Shown piece after piece: positions 8,550 through 16,020 of a stretch of 64,000 nucleotides of DNA (position 1 is the stretch's first letter; every line of letters begins with the position of its first letter). This DNA comes from Streptomyces himalayensis subsp. himalayensis (GTDB lineage: Bacteria > Actinomycetota > Actinomycetes > Streptomycetales > Streptomycetaceae). The translations under genes were made by a program, and so were the position numbers. Below the pieces are notes generated by a model. That model was given only the letters and a program-made list of their open reading frames with translations. It was not told the DNA's origin and ran no database searches. The stretch is taken from NCBI RefSeq assembly GCF_013778455.1, contig NZ_JACEHE010000002.1:310001-374000 (forward strand), written 5' to 3'.

Positions 8550-9326
8550 TCAAGACGGTCTGCGGACCGTCTGACAGGCGCGAGGTGTGATGTTGGCGGC
8601 GCGGGCGAGGAGGTGGGCGGTCTGGCTTCCGGCCTGTACGGCGTGGTCGGCGTGGCTGGGTCGGCAGCGGCGGGACTCGGGATCGTACTCGGTCATGATC
8701 ACACCGGCGTGGTCGGTGTCGGGCTCGTCGAGCGACGTCGGCCAGCCCCGGTGCTGAAGAGCCGCATGGAGTCGGCGTGACTGCTGGATATCCACGACCG
8801 GATCAGCAGTGCCGTGGATCAGCCAGATAGGGATAGCAGGCAGCGATTCTTCGGCCCCTGTCAGTTCATCGATCGGGGCGCGGCCCGTCAGCGGTTCCGG
8901 GCGGGTATATCCGCCGGCGATGCCGACGACGGCCCGAGGCCTCCAGCCGTCGAGTGCGCTGGGGTCCAGGGCGGCAGCCATCGCGGCCTTGCTCCCCAGG
9001 GACCAACCGGCGAGCGCGATCCGTCGAGTGTCCCCACCGAAGTCGGCCGCGTTCCGCTGGACGAACATGGCGGACTCGCGCAAGTGGGTTCGCCCGCCAT
9101 CGTGGCCGTCCGGCCGCCAGTCCGGGACGAAGCACACGACGCCCAGTGAGGCCGCTGCCCGGGCGAGCGGCGCGAGAACGTCCCGCTCCTCGGGACCTCT
9201 CCCGTGCCAGAGCAGCACGACCGGCGAAGCCTCCGATGCCGTCGTAGGCCGGTACACGTCCAAACGCTGTCCACTGGCTCCATAGACGAGCCCGCTCACC
9301 ACAGCGACATCCACGGTCAATCCCAC
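8550..9326 (-). CDS. Alpha/beta-hydrolase (dienelactone-hydrolase/esterase-like)
   Basis: 258 residues from GTG 9326. VVLLWHGRGPEERDVL supplies the oxyanion HG motif, LAGWSLGSKAAMAAA the nucleophile elbow (GWSLG, Ser near 110), LIHGTADPVVD the acid and DTDHAGVIMTEYDP the catalytic His. No signal peptide. An esterase or peptidase-like role is possible; the substrate is unknown. It is the only cargo of the inverted-repeat cassette, and its C-terminus runs to within 13 bp of the left repeat. Confidence 0.8.
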   Translation of the reverse strand: MGLTVDVAVVSGLVYGASGQRLDVYRPTTASEASPVVLLWHGRGPEERDVLAPLARAAASLGVVCFVPDWRPDGHDGGRTHLRESAMFVQRNAADFGGDTRRIALAGWSLGSKAAMAAALDPSALDGWRPRAVVGIAGGYTRPEPLTGRAPIDELTGAEESLPAIPIWLIHGTADPVVDIQQSRRLHAALQHRGWPTSLDEPDTDHAGVIMTEYDPESRRCRPSHADHAVQAGSQTAHLLARAANITPRACQTVRRPS

Positions 9327-9404
9327 CCGCCCCGTTCTGCACGACGTCCTGGCGCATCACACGCCCGGCCCGACCCTACCGATCAGACTGCTCGCTCAAA
9401 CTCT

Positions 9405-9436
9405 CGCCGACAGGGCGAACGTTGTCTGATGCGGAA
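9405..9436 (-). repeat. Right terminal inverted repeat
   Basis: Read on the minus strand it begins TTCCGCATCAGACAACG; partner of 8506-8537. Confidence 0.85.
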
Positions 9437-9784
9437 CTAGGCCTGCTGGGCGGCTGTTGGACGCCCGACACCTGTGCAGGCGATGAGTGATTGACCATCC
9501 GCTGTCATCCACACCATGAACCTCCAAGAGCCGCTGTCGACGTGGCCAGCGAGAACCGGTTCATCGCAGCGCTCAAGGAGTTCAACCGCTTCTTCAAGAC
9601 CGAGCGTGTGCTGGCCTGTCCTGCGTGTCAGCCGCAGGCGTCTCCGGAAGGTGTGGAAGAGAGGCGTAGGAGAGCCCGCTGTGTCGCCGACGAAGTAGGG
9701 GGCGCCTGCCTCAACTGCGAGCCGACAAGCCCGCACTGCCTCCGAGTCGCCAGTGAGGACCTGGGCGAGGTCGCTGCGCTCCAT
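9437..9784 (-). CDS. Hypothetical protein, 3' end set by the cassette junction
   Basis: 115 residues from ATG 9784 (MERSDLAQVLTGD). Family not recognised; the region around SGSWRFMVWMTADGQSLIAC looks like a conserved beta-sheet core. The stop codon TAG (9439-9437) lies in the CTAG that borders the inverted-repeat cassette, so insertion of that cassette may have changed the natural C-terminus. RBS AAGGGGGCC lies just upstream. Confidence 0.5.
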   Translation of the reverse strand: MERSDLAQVLTGDSEAVRACRLAVEAGAPYFVGDTAGSPTPLFHTFRRRLRLTRRTGQHTLGLEEAVELLERCDEPVLAGHVDSGSWRFMVWMTADGQSLIACTGVGRPTAAQQA

Positions 9785-10096
9785 GGCCCCCTTGCCGACA
9801 GGCTGCGGTACAGCAGCGAAGTACAGCAACCCTATCGACTCACCTTGGACCGCCAGGGCTCCGAATGACCCTGGCGAGGCCGGTTCGGACGTCGCTGACC
9901 GTTCTGCATAGAGCTACGGATCAGAAGGTCGGCCACTCCCGCCTCGAGGCAGAGACTCAAGGTCGACGACGAGTGGCCGGCCGGGCTCATTGGGGCTCCC
10001 ACCCTCGCTTCAGCGCCGTGCGAATCCCGAGGGCGACCACGGCAGGACGAACCCTGATGGCAGGAGCACCCATCCAGTTGCTCGGGTGAGGGTGTG
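9785..10096. other. Non-coding stretch before attR
   Basis: 312 bases with no supported gene. It includes a 24-bp motif (9808-9831) that recurs once, with one mismatch, at 17953-17976. Confidence 0.45.
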
Positions 10097-10139
10097 CCAA
10101 GCTGAGAGCGCGAGTTCGATTCTCGTCACCCGCTCCATG
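10097..10139 (+). repeat. attR (copy of the tRNA-Gly 3' half)
   Basis: Identical to 5009-5051 over 43 bp; upstream of it there is no D-arm or acceptor 5' strand, so it is not a tRNA gene. Confidence 0.9.
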
Positions 10140-10143
10140 ACTG

Positions 10144-10168
10144 AGGCCCAGGTGAGAGACCTGGGCCT
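10144..10168 (+). terminator. Chromosomal tRNA-Gly terminator displaced by integration
   Basis: AGGCCCAGGT-N5-ACCTGGGCCT followed by TGTTTGTTG. It resembles the hairpin after the tRNA but differs in sequence; presumably this is the original terminator and the one at 5055 came with the element. Confidence 0.75.
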
Positions 10169-10261
10169 TGTTTGTTGTCCCGTCGATCGAGGGCGGCGGA
10201 AGTCGCTGGTGCCATGCATCTGCGGCAGGCGCGACAGGTGCGGGAACTTCCGATCCGTGCG

Positions 10262-11032
10262 CTACGCGGCGATAACGGCAACCCCTGTCCTGCCCCCGTC
10301 GACGTCCACCACGGTCCCGTGCACGAAGGCCGCTTCGTCGCTGGCCAGCCAGACCACGGCATGCGCGATGGCGTCCGGGGTACCGACCTCCCCGGCCGGG
10401 GTGCCCTTCATCATCACCTCGCCCGGATGGGGCTCGCCGCCCCCCGGGGCCGGAGGCAGGACGACGCCGGGGGAGACGGCGTTCACGCGGACGCCCATCG
10501 GGCCGAACTCCGCGGCCCATGCGCGGGTGAGTGTCTCTATGGCTCCCTTGGTGGAGCTGTAGAGCGCGCCGAGAGGGACGCCCAGGCGCGCGATCCACGA
10601 ACCGAGGTTGATGATCACCCCGCCACCGGACTCCACCATGGCCGGCGCTACGGCAGCGGTGAGGAAGAACGGGGCCTTCACGTTCACTCCGTAGACCTCG
10701 TCGAACGTCTTCTCGTCCGTGGCGGTGGTGGCGGGGGCCGGGTAGATGCCGGCGTTGTTCACGAGGATGTCGATCCGCCCGCCCAAGGTCTCCCGTGCCC
10801 GATCGGCCAGGTCCTGGGAGTTCTCCGCGCTTCCGTCGAGGTCCGCCGCCAGGAAGTCGGCCCGGCCGCCGGATGCGCGGATCCCTTCGACGACCTGTGC
10901 TCCCCGTTCCCGATTGCGCCCGGAGACGATGACGTGAGCCCCTTCGGCGGCGAACGCTTCGGCGATCGCCTGCCCGATGTTGCTGGTGGACCCCGTGACC
11001 AACGCCGTCTTGTTCCGCAGTCGTTCGCTCAT
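10262..11032 (-). CDS. SDR family oxidoreductase
   Basis: 256 residues from ATG 11032. Classical short-chain dehydrogenase: TGSTSNIGQAIAEAF (TGxxxGxG cofactor loop), DILVNNAGIYPA (NNAG), catalytic Ser in LGSWIA, YSSTKGA (YxxxK) and VNAVSPGVV. NAD(P)-dependent; the substrate is not predictable. It is divergent from the TetR gene at 11138 across a palindrome and is the obvious target of that regulator. Confidence 0.93.
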   Translation of the reverse strand: MSERLRNKTALVTGSTSNIGQAIAEAFAAEGAHVIVSGRNRERGAQVVEGIRASGGRADFLAADLDGSAENSQDLADRARETLGGRIDILVNNAGIYPAPATTATDEKTFDEVYGVNVKAPFFLTAAVAPAMVESGGGVIINLGSWIARLGVPLGALYSSTKGAIETLTRAWAAEFGPMGVRVNAVSPGVVLPPAPGGGEPHPGEVMMKGTPAGEVGTPDAIAHAVVWLASDEAAFVHGTVVDVDGGRTGVAVIAA

Positions 11033-11098
11033 GACGTGTTCTCCCTTGTGCGGCCGCGTACGTCTTGCCGTGCGCAGACCACTGTGCGTCGTAGAAAA

Positions 11099-11114
11099 TG
11101 GACCAGCAAGTCCA
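11099..11114. promoter_or_regulatory. Candidate TetR operator between SDR and TetR genes
   Basis: TGGAC-N6-GTCCA, a perfect 5-bp dyad, 24 bp before the TetR start. Confidence 0.55.
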
Positions 11115-11137
11115 GAAATTCGCGATGAGGAGGCCGG

Positions 11138-11791
11138 ATGTCGGACGCGCCGACCGAGAAGGGCCGTGCCACACGGGCCCGCATCGTCGAGGGTGCGGCC
11201 GAGGTGCTGCGCGAGCAGGGCGTCGCCTTCACCACGCTCGACGACATCCGTGGCCGCACCGGCACGAGCAAGAGCCAGCTCTTCCACTACTTCCCCGACG
11301 GCAAGGACCAACTGCTGCTGGCGGTGGCACAGTTCGAGGCGGATCGGGTGCTGGAGGACCAGCAGCCGCACCTGGGGCGGCTGGACTCGTGGGAGTCCTG
11401 GCGGCAGTGGCGGGACGCCGTGGTGGAACGCTACGAACTACAGGGCGACCACTGCCCGTTGGGGTCGCTGTTCCTCCAGGTGGGACGGTCCGGCCCCGGC
11501 GCCCGGGCGATCGTGACGGGGCTCATGCGGCAGTGGCAGGAGCAGCTCGCCCGCGGGATGCGCGCCCTTCAGGCAAACGGCCTGGTGCCGTCGGACCTCG
11601 ATGTGGACCGGACGGCCGCCGCACTGTTGGCGGGCATCCAGGGAGGCGTGACCATCATGATGTCCACGGGCGACTCGTCCCACCTCAAGGCAGCGCTCGA
11701 CACCGGGATCGAGCATCTGCGCACGACAGGACGAACGGGAGGGTCGGGAGGGGACCGGTGCGGGACTGACGGGGCACCGCGGTGGCCGTGA
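11138..11791 (+). CDS. TetR family transcription regulator
   Basis: 217 residues. The DNA-binding domain lies at about 10-60 (ARIVEGAAEVLREQGVAFTT, IRGRTGTSKSQLFHYFPDGK) with the usual recognition helix SKSQLFHYF. The C-terminal domain includes GDHCPLGSLFLQVG, as in the TetR_C group that pairs with oxidoreductase genes. It probably represses itself and the divergent SDR gene in the absence of a small-molecule inducer. Confidence 0.93.
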   Translation: MSDAPTEKGRATRARIVEGAAEVLREQGVAFTTLDDIRGRTGTSKSQLFHYFPDGKDQLLLAVAQFEADRVLEDQQPHLGRLDSWESWRQWRDAVVERYELQGDHCPLGSLFLQVGRSGPGARAIVTGLMRQWQEQLARGMRALQANGLVPSDLDVDRTAAALLAGIQGGVTIMMSTGDSSHLKAALDTGIEHLRTTGRTGGSGGDRCGTDGAPRWP

Positions 11792-11809
11792 CCGGCGCCG
11801 CGTGCGCGG

Positions 11810-12370
11810 TCAGCGGGTCACCGCGGGCGCGGTCTTCTTGCGGGCGCGATATGCGGCTGCCTTGATCTTGTTGCCGCAGGACTCCATCCCGCACCACTGT
11901 CGGCGCATGCCCCGCGAGCGGTCGATGTAGGTGCGGGTGCACTCCGGGTTGCCGCACTCCTTGAGCAGGGGCACGTCCGGTCCGCTCAGGAGCTCGACGG
12001 CGTGGCGCGCCACCACGGAGAGGGCTTCTTCCGGCGTCGCCTGAGTCCATCGCCCCGACGGAGTGAGCTGCGGCACCGCCGGCGGCTTACGGGCCGCGTT
12101 GTTGACCACGGTCAGCGCCGCACCGTCGTACTCCTCTCCCAGTCGACGGGCGGTGACCAGCTGGTAAATGGCTTCCCTGACGGTCGTCGCCTGCTCGACG
12201 TCGGCCTCCTGGCCGGGTGAGACCGCGTCGACGATGCCGGACTCCACGTACCATGCGTTCAGCCTGTCCGGCGTCACGAACATCTCGAAGCGCACCGTAC
12301 GGCGCGCACGGAGCGTGGCGGCGAAGTCGAGTGCCGGGTTTCCGCAGACGAAGACATGCTCAAGGTCCAT
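11810..12370 (-). CDS. CGNR zinc-finger (ABATE domain) protein
   Basis: 186 residues from ATG 12370 (MDLEHVFVCGNPALDFAAT). An N-terminal ABATE domain, thought to bind a ligand, is followed by a C-terminal zinc finger: CGNPECTRTYIDRSRGMRRQ, WCGMESCGNKIKAAAYRARK. The signature Arg of CGNR is Lys here (CGNK). Proteins of this kind are presumed stress-response or transcription regulators. It converges on the TetR gene (19 bp between stops). Confidence 0.85.
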   Translation of the reverse strand: MDLEHVFVCGNPALDFAATLRARRTVRFEMFVTPDRLNAWYVESGIVDAVSPGQEADVEQATTVREAIYQLVTARRLGEEYDGAALTVVNNAARKPPAVPQLTPSGRWTQATPEEALSVVARHAVELLSGPDVPLLKECGNPECTRTYIDRSRGMRRQWCGMESCGNKIKAAAYRARKKTAPAVTR

Positions 12371-12431
12371 GTCACCATCCTGACAGGTGACTCGTACGCC
12401 GGGCAAGGTGCGCCACCTCGGCCGCTACCGC

Positions 12432-12626
12432 TCAGAGGCCCAGGTCGGCGGCGAGACAGGAGAAGGACGTCCACGATCTCTCGGGATCGTAGGCGTACCG
12501 CGCCGGGTCATTCGGTGCGACCGCCTTCTCCTCGACCATCTCGTCGTGACGGATGCGCTCGGGCAGCTTGCCGAACCGCGTTCGGCGTGCCGCCGCGGCA
12601 CTGTCCGTGGCCTTCTTGCCCTCCAT
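12432..12626 (-). CDS. Small hypothetical protein
   Basis: 64 residues from ATG 12626, preceded by GAAAGGAGTTCGACC, a strong RBS. It is Arg/Glu-rich and ends SWTSFSCLAADLGL. Not recognised. It lies 66 bp after the hydrolase gene at 12693 on the same strand and is likely in its transcript. Confidence 0.55.
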   Translation of the reverse strand: MEGKKATDSAAAARRTRFGKLPERIRHDEMVEEKAVAPNDPARYAYDPERSWTSFSCLAADLGL

Positions 12627-12692
12627 GGTCGAACTCCTTTCAAGTCTCCCGTTGAACTGGTCGGTCACCTGTCGAGAGGGTGACTGAGAGGG

Positions 12693-13745
12693 TCAGAGAT
12701 GGTCCACGTCGATGACGGCCTGGGCGAAGGCGGTGGGTGCCTCCTGCGGCGCGTTATGGCCGACCCCCGCCAGGGTTCGGTGCTCGTATGCGCCAGTGAA
12801 CCTGTCCCGGTACGAGGTGCCGCCGCCCGGCGCGGTGAAGGGGTCCTGGTCGGGGTCGAGGGTGATGGTGGGCACCTCGATGAACGGCCGTGTGGCGAGC
12901 CGCTTTTCGATCCCGTCGTAGCGGCGCTCCCCGTCGGCGAGGCTCAGGCGCCAGCGGTAGTTGTGGATGACGATGGCCGCGTAGTCGGGATTGTCGAAGG
13001 CTGCCGCCGTGCGCTCGAACGTGGCGTCGTCGAAGTCCCAGGTCGGGGAGACGGCCTCCCAGACGAGCCTGGTCAGGTCATGGCGCAGGCCCTTGTCCTC
13101 CATGGCGAGCCGGCCTCGCTCGGTGGCGAAGTAGTACTGGTACCACCAGGCGTACTCGGCCTTGGGTGCCAGCGGCTTCAGGTTGGCCTCGCGGTTGGTG
13201 ACGAGGTATCCGCTCACCGACACAAGGGCCTTGCAGCGTTCGGGCCAGAGCGCGGCGATGATGTCGGCGGTGCGCGAGCCCCAGTCGAAGCCGGCCAGCA
13301 CGGCCTTCTCGATCTTCAGGGCATCCATCAGCGCGACGATGTCGAGGGCGATGGCCGACTGCTGGGCATTGCGGAACGTCCTCCCGGAGAGGAAGCGCGT
13401 CGTGCCGTGGCCGCGCAGATGCGGGACGATCACCCGATAGCCCTGGTCGGCCAGCAGCGGGGCCACATCGACGTAGCTGTGGATGTCGTACGGCCAGCCG
13501 TGGAGACAGATGACCACCGGACCGCGCGCGGGGCCCAGTTCGGCGTACCCGACGCTCAACAGGCCGGCCCTGATCTGCTTCAGCTGCGGGAACACGGTGT
13601 GTGCACCCGGGGCGACCTCGGGAACAGGCGACGCCACGGATGCGCTCCGGGCGTCGGCGGACGCGGTCGGCAGGCCGGTCAGCGATACGGCGGCCGCACC
13701 CGCACCCAGACCCAGGGCCTTGCTGAAGACACGCCTGTTGATCAT
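12693..13745 (-). CDS. Secreted epoxide-hydrolase-like alpha/beta-hydrolase (Tat substrate)
   Basis: 350 residues. INRRVFSKALGLGAGAAA is a twin-arginine signal (RRxFxK), with cleavage near TASADA, so export in folded form is expected. The mature part has CLHGWPYDIHSY (HGxP oxyanion motif), nucleophile Asp in LAGFDWGSRTADI, and His in GVGHNAPQEAP, the layout of epoxide hydrolases and haloalkane dehalogenases. Substrate unknown. Three shared dyads lie upstream. Confidence 0.87.
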   Translation of the reverse strand: MINRRVFSKALGLGAGAAAVSLTGLPTASADARSASVASPVPEVAPGAHTVFPQLKQIRAGLLSVGYAELGPARGPVVICLHGWPYDIHSYVDVAPLLADQGYRVIVPHLRGHGTTRFLSGRTFRNAQQSAIALDIVALMDALKIEKAVLAGFDWGSRTADIIAALWPERCKALVSVSGYLVTNREANLKPLAPKAEYAWWYQYYFATERGRLAMEDKGLRHDLTRLVWEAVSPTWDFDDATFERTAAAFDNPDYAAIVIHNYRWRLSLADGERRYDGIEKRLATRPFIEVPTITLDPDQDPFTAPGGGTSYRDRFTGAYEHRTLAGVGHNAPQEAPTAFAQAVIDVDHL

Positions 13746-13811
13746 GTGAATCCCTCCGTACCTCTGCGTCTACCGGCTTGCGCAATGGCCTGACTGTGGC
13801 ACGACCATCCG

Positions 13812-13937
13812 TCACCGGTCAAGACGGTGAGCACCCTCTCCACGGCAAGGCAGACTTGGGAATTGCCTCGAAAATGTCACCAGCTTGACTGGTGACATAG
13901 CTGTTGCAAGCATGCGGTCACCGCCTTAACGGGTGAC
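13812..13937. promoter_or_regulatory. Three operator-like dyads between the hydrolase and the Ohr fragment
   Basis: Site 1 (13812-13830) TCACC-N9-GGTGA; site 2 (13875-13897) TGTCACCAG-N5-CTGGTGACA, a perfect 9-bp dyad; site 3 (13917-13937) GTCACC-N9-GGTGAC. All have a CTTGA/CTTAA-like centre on one strand. Centres are 65 and 41 bp apart. A dimeric repressor or activator should bind; its gene is not obvious. Confidence 0.65.
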
Positions 13938-13957
13938 GAAGCCGCAGGAGACCAGCC

Positions 13958-14175
13958 ATGACAGTCAGCTACACCGCCGTCGTGAAGGTCGACGGAGAAG
14001 GCCGCAACGGTGGTCCGGGGGCCCGACTTCTTCAGAAGACTCCGGCCATCCCGAAGGAGTTCGGCGGCGCCGACAACGCCGCCAGCGCCGAGCAGCGGTT
14101 CGCGGCCGGCTGGGGCCGCCTGTTTCCTGGGAGCCGAGCGCCGCGCCGCCGCCGAGCGCAAGGTCAGAGATGTGG
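13958..14175 (+). pseudogene. Ohr/OsmC peroxiredoxin fragment
   Basis: Frame 1 reads MTVSYTAVVKVDGEGRNGG, IPKEFGGADNAASAEQRFAAGW, matching the N-terminal half of organic hydroperoxide resistance protein. After a frameshift near 14110 a second frame gives CFLGAERRAAAERKV, which includes the peroxidatic Cys region. The similarity stops near 14170 and the second half of the protein is missing. Confidence 0.75.
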
Positions 14176-14320
14176 CCGCTGGACTCCCGCTCCCGCGACC
14201 ACTACTTCCAGGGCACGGTCGCGCAGTGGCGGAACGAGAACGTGGCTGGGCTGCGCCCCGGAGACGCCGGCTACCGCGCCTTCTCGGTGCGCCCGACGCC
14301 CGCACGGGAGTCAGCTGGGC
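14172..14320 (+). pseudogene. Alpha-L-rhamnosidase C-terminal fragment
   Basis: DSRSRDHYFQGTVAQWRNEN and VAGLRPGDAGYRAFSVRP match the conserved end of the six-hairpin catalytic domain of GH78-type rhamnosidases; a second frame continues DARTGVSWACTG, so there is also a frameshift near 14295. No other part of the enzyme is present. It is joined directly to the Ohr fragment. Confidence 0.6.
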
Positions 14321-14854
14321 CTGTACCGGGCAGGACGACCATGATGCCGACCGAGTTCGAGGCGGCCCCAACGGCCGGCTGAGCCTCACGGAAGCACGAA
14401 AGAACTTCCACGTTATGGGTGCTTGCGACGAGCGATGTACCCAGTTCGTCCGCGCCCCCCTGCCGAACGAACACCCCCCACGGTCTGACATCACCAGCTG
14501 ACATCAACGTCGCCACACGACAACGGATCCTGGCGGCTGGAGCTGGACTGCGGACCGCCCGGCGAACACGAGTCCGAAGCAGCCGCGCGGGGGAGGGATC
14601 GAAGCCATGCATCCGGACGCCTTCCTGGAGGCACAGATCGATCTGGCCCCGCCAGGTCGTATACGGCGCGGTGCAGAGAATGGCGGACAGCTGACGAAAG
14701 TGCCGCCAGGCACAGTGTGTGACGTGATCACCAGACTGGAGCGGCAGGGCCTGGTCGCCTCGGCGGCAGCCCTACGAACCCTTGCCTGCCGTCCCCTCGG
14801 CGGGGCCGTGGCGCTTTCCTGCACGGAGAGGGGACGGCAGGCAGGGACTTGCCA
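14321..14854. other. Degenerate non-coding stretch
   Basis: About 530 bases after the gene fragments; reading frames present here match no family I recognise and have no clear RBS. Confidence 0.4.
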
Positions 14855-14875
14855 TGTAAGACACATCGTCTTACA
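14855..14875. promoter_or_regulatory. vapBC operator
   Basis: TGTAAGAC-N5-GTCTTACA, a perfect 8-bp dyad ending 8 bp before the vapB start; the expected place for autoregulation by the antitoxin complex. Confidence 0.75.
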
Positions 14876-14883
14876 TTGGCTGC

Positions 14884-15117
14884 ATGGCTGACACCATCAC
14901 GATCCGCAGCGACGCGGAGACCGAGCGCGCTCTGGATGTTCTCACCCATGACGGCAGCTCACGCTCGGCGGCCATCCGCCAAGCCGTGCTCGAAGCCGCC
15001 TTGCGCAAAGAGCGGGCTGCCGCGATGCGCCGCGCCGTCCTGCGTATGCCGCTCGGCGAACCGGACGGCATCGACATCGCCGCGGAGATCGCCCGCAGCC
15101 GCGAGGACGAGCGCTGA
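14884..15117 (+). CDS. vapB: VapB-type ribbon-helix-helix antitoxin
   Basis: 77 residues. MADTITIRSDAETERALDVL followed by SRSAAIRQAVLEAAL is a ribbon-helix-helix DNA-binding fold; the C-terminal part (about 45-77, acidic and Arg-rich) should wrap the toxin. Its stop TGA overlaps the vapC ATG by one base. A perfect dyad lies just upstream, so the pair is probably self-repressed. Confidence 0.88.
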   Translation: MADTITIRSDAETERALDVLTHDGSSRSAAIRQAVLEAALRKERAAAMRRAVLRMPLGEPDGIDIAAEIARSREDER

Positions 15118-15509
15118 TGATCTATCTCGACTCGGCCGCCGTCGTGAAACTCGTCCACGCCGAGTCCGAGTCGCAGGCATTGCGCGACTGGCTCGACGAA
15201 CGGGCAGAGACCGGATGGACGAGTTCGGTCCTGGTGGAGATCGAGTCGTCGCGGGCCCTGGCGCGCTACGCCCCAGAAGCCGTTGCCCGGCTCCACCCGG
15301 TCCTTGACCTGATCGAGTTGGTGGAGCTGGACGCCGGTATTCGCATCTTGGCCCAGACCATGAAACCGGCGACCGTACGGAGTCTGGACGCCATCCACCT
15401 GGCAACGGCTCTCCGTATTCGCTCCCAGCTCACCTCCTTCGTCACGTACGACAAACGACTGGCCGATGCCGCCCAAGCAGCCGGACTGACCGTCGAAATG
15501 CCTGCCTGA
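15117..15509 (+). CDS. vapC: VapC-type PIN-domain toxin
   Basis: 130 residues. PIN ribonuclease acids are all in place: Asp in MIYLDSAAVVKL, Glu in VLVEIESSRALAR, Asp in SLDAIHLATAL and Asp in FVTYDKRLADAA. It should cut RNA (often tRNA) when VapB is degraded. It appears intact. Confidence 0.9.
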   Translation: MIYLDSAAVVKLVHAESESQALRDWLDERAETGWTSSVLVEIESSRALARYAPEAVARLHPVLDLIELVELDAGIRILAQTMKPATVRSLDAIHLATALRIRSQLTSFVTYDKRLADAAQAAGLTVEMPA

Positions 15510-15541
15510 GACGTCGCCCAAGCAAAGCGCCAAGTCACCGC

Positions 15542-16020
15542 TCAACTCGACTTCAGTGGGGCGCCAGTCGACGTCCCACTGAAGTCGCCCGCACTGACCT
15601 CGTTTCGACCGCGTGCCAGATTCGTGCCAGAAGGCTTGTCGGCCTTCTTCTTGGCGGCCTCGGCCTGAGCCTTCCGGACGGTGGCGTCGAGGCCGGCTGC
15701 GACCTCGTCCTGCCGCTCCCCGTCTGAGTGTGTGCTGATAGATCAGCGCGGCCTTCTCAGAGGACTGCCTCACTGCCCGGCCCACACCATCGTGTCCTTC
15801 AGGGTTGCGCCGGACTGCGTGGGCAGAGTGTGCCCGGTGTACCGGAGGTCGTAGAACCGGAAGCCCTCGGGCATGCCGACGATCTCCCGCGCCCTACGCC
15901 ACTTCCGCGCGAAGGTGCTGCGCCGGAACATGTTCCGGCTCGGCGAGGCGAACACGGATCCGCAGGGTGTCGAGGTCGACGTCCCGGCGACGGAGGGCGG
16001 CCAACTCTGGGAATCGCGGT
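15542..16020 (-). pseudogene. Second integrase fossil
   Basis: Fragments in three frames match the integrase at 5140-5741: LAALRRRDVDLDTLRIRVRL (near 15955-16015), MFRRSTFARKWRRAREI with FRFYDLRYTGHTLPTQSGAT, then a stop after VWAGQ, then SSEKAALIYQH, then SDGERQDEVAAGLDATV. An 8-bp tandem duplication (GGCAGTGA) causes the stop and a 2-bp insertion shifts the frame at the catalytic Tyr. A middle stretch is deleted. Clearly dead. No matching att repeat was found. Confidence 0.82.

Larger units (their letters stand above)
8502..9440. mobile_element. Transposase-less inverted-repeat cassette carrying a hydrolase
   Basis: The ends are inverted repeats: left TGCCGCATCAAGCAACGTTC from 8506, right (minus, from 9436) TTCCGCATCAGACAACGTTC, matching at 26 of the first 29 positions. 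Both ends are flanked outside by CTAG (8502-8505 and 9437-9440), a possible 4-bp target duplication, although CTAG is palindromic. The only gene inside is the alpha/beta-hydrolase at 8550-9326; no transposase is present. The structure fits a mobile insertion cassette moved in trans by an insertion sequence, possibly of the IS701 type (inferred). Confidence 0.75.
5009..10139. mobile_element. Remnant of an element integrated at tRNA-Gly
   Basis: The 43 bases from 5009 to 5051 (anticodon loop to just past CCA) recur without mismatch at 10097-10139, in direct orientation and 5,088 bp apart. This is the attL/attR signature of a tyrosine-integrase element. Next to attL is the C-terminal half of an integrase, now broken. 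A GntR/UTRA regulator, a truncated DUF1152 gene, a RidA-like gene, an inverted-repeat hydrolase cassette and an orphan gene follow. No replication, transfer (TraB/FtsK) or excisionase gene is left, so the element is a decayed remnant. Confidence 0.88.

Noticed and set aside
10010..10219. Reading frame on the minus strand containing ERVTRIELALSAW
   Set aside because: This is the well-known spurious frame made by the reverse strand of a tRNA 3' end; here it arises from attR.
14607..14891. 94-residue frame before vapB
   Set aside because: Runs through the vapBC operator, has no family match and mediocre codon bias.
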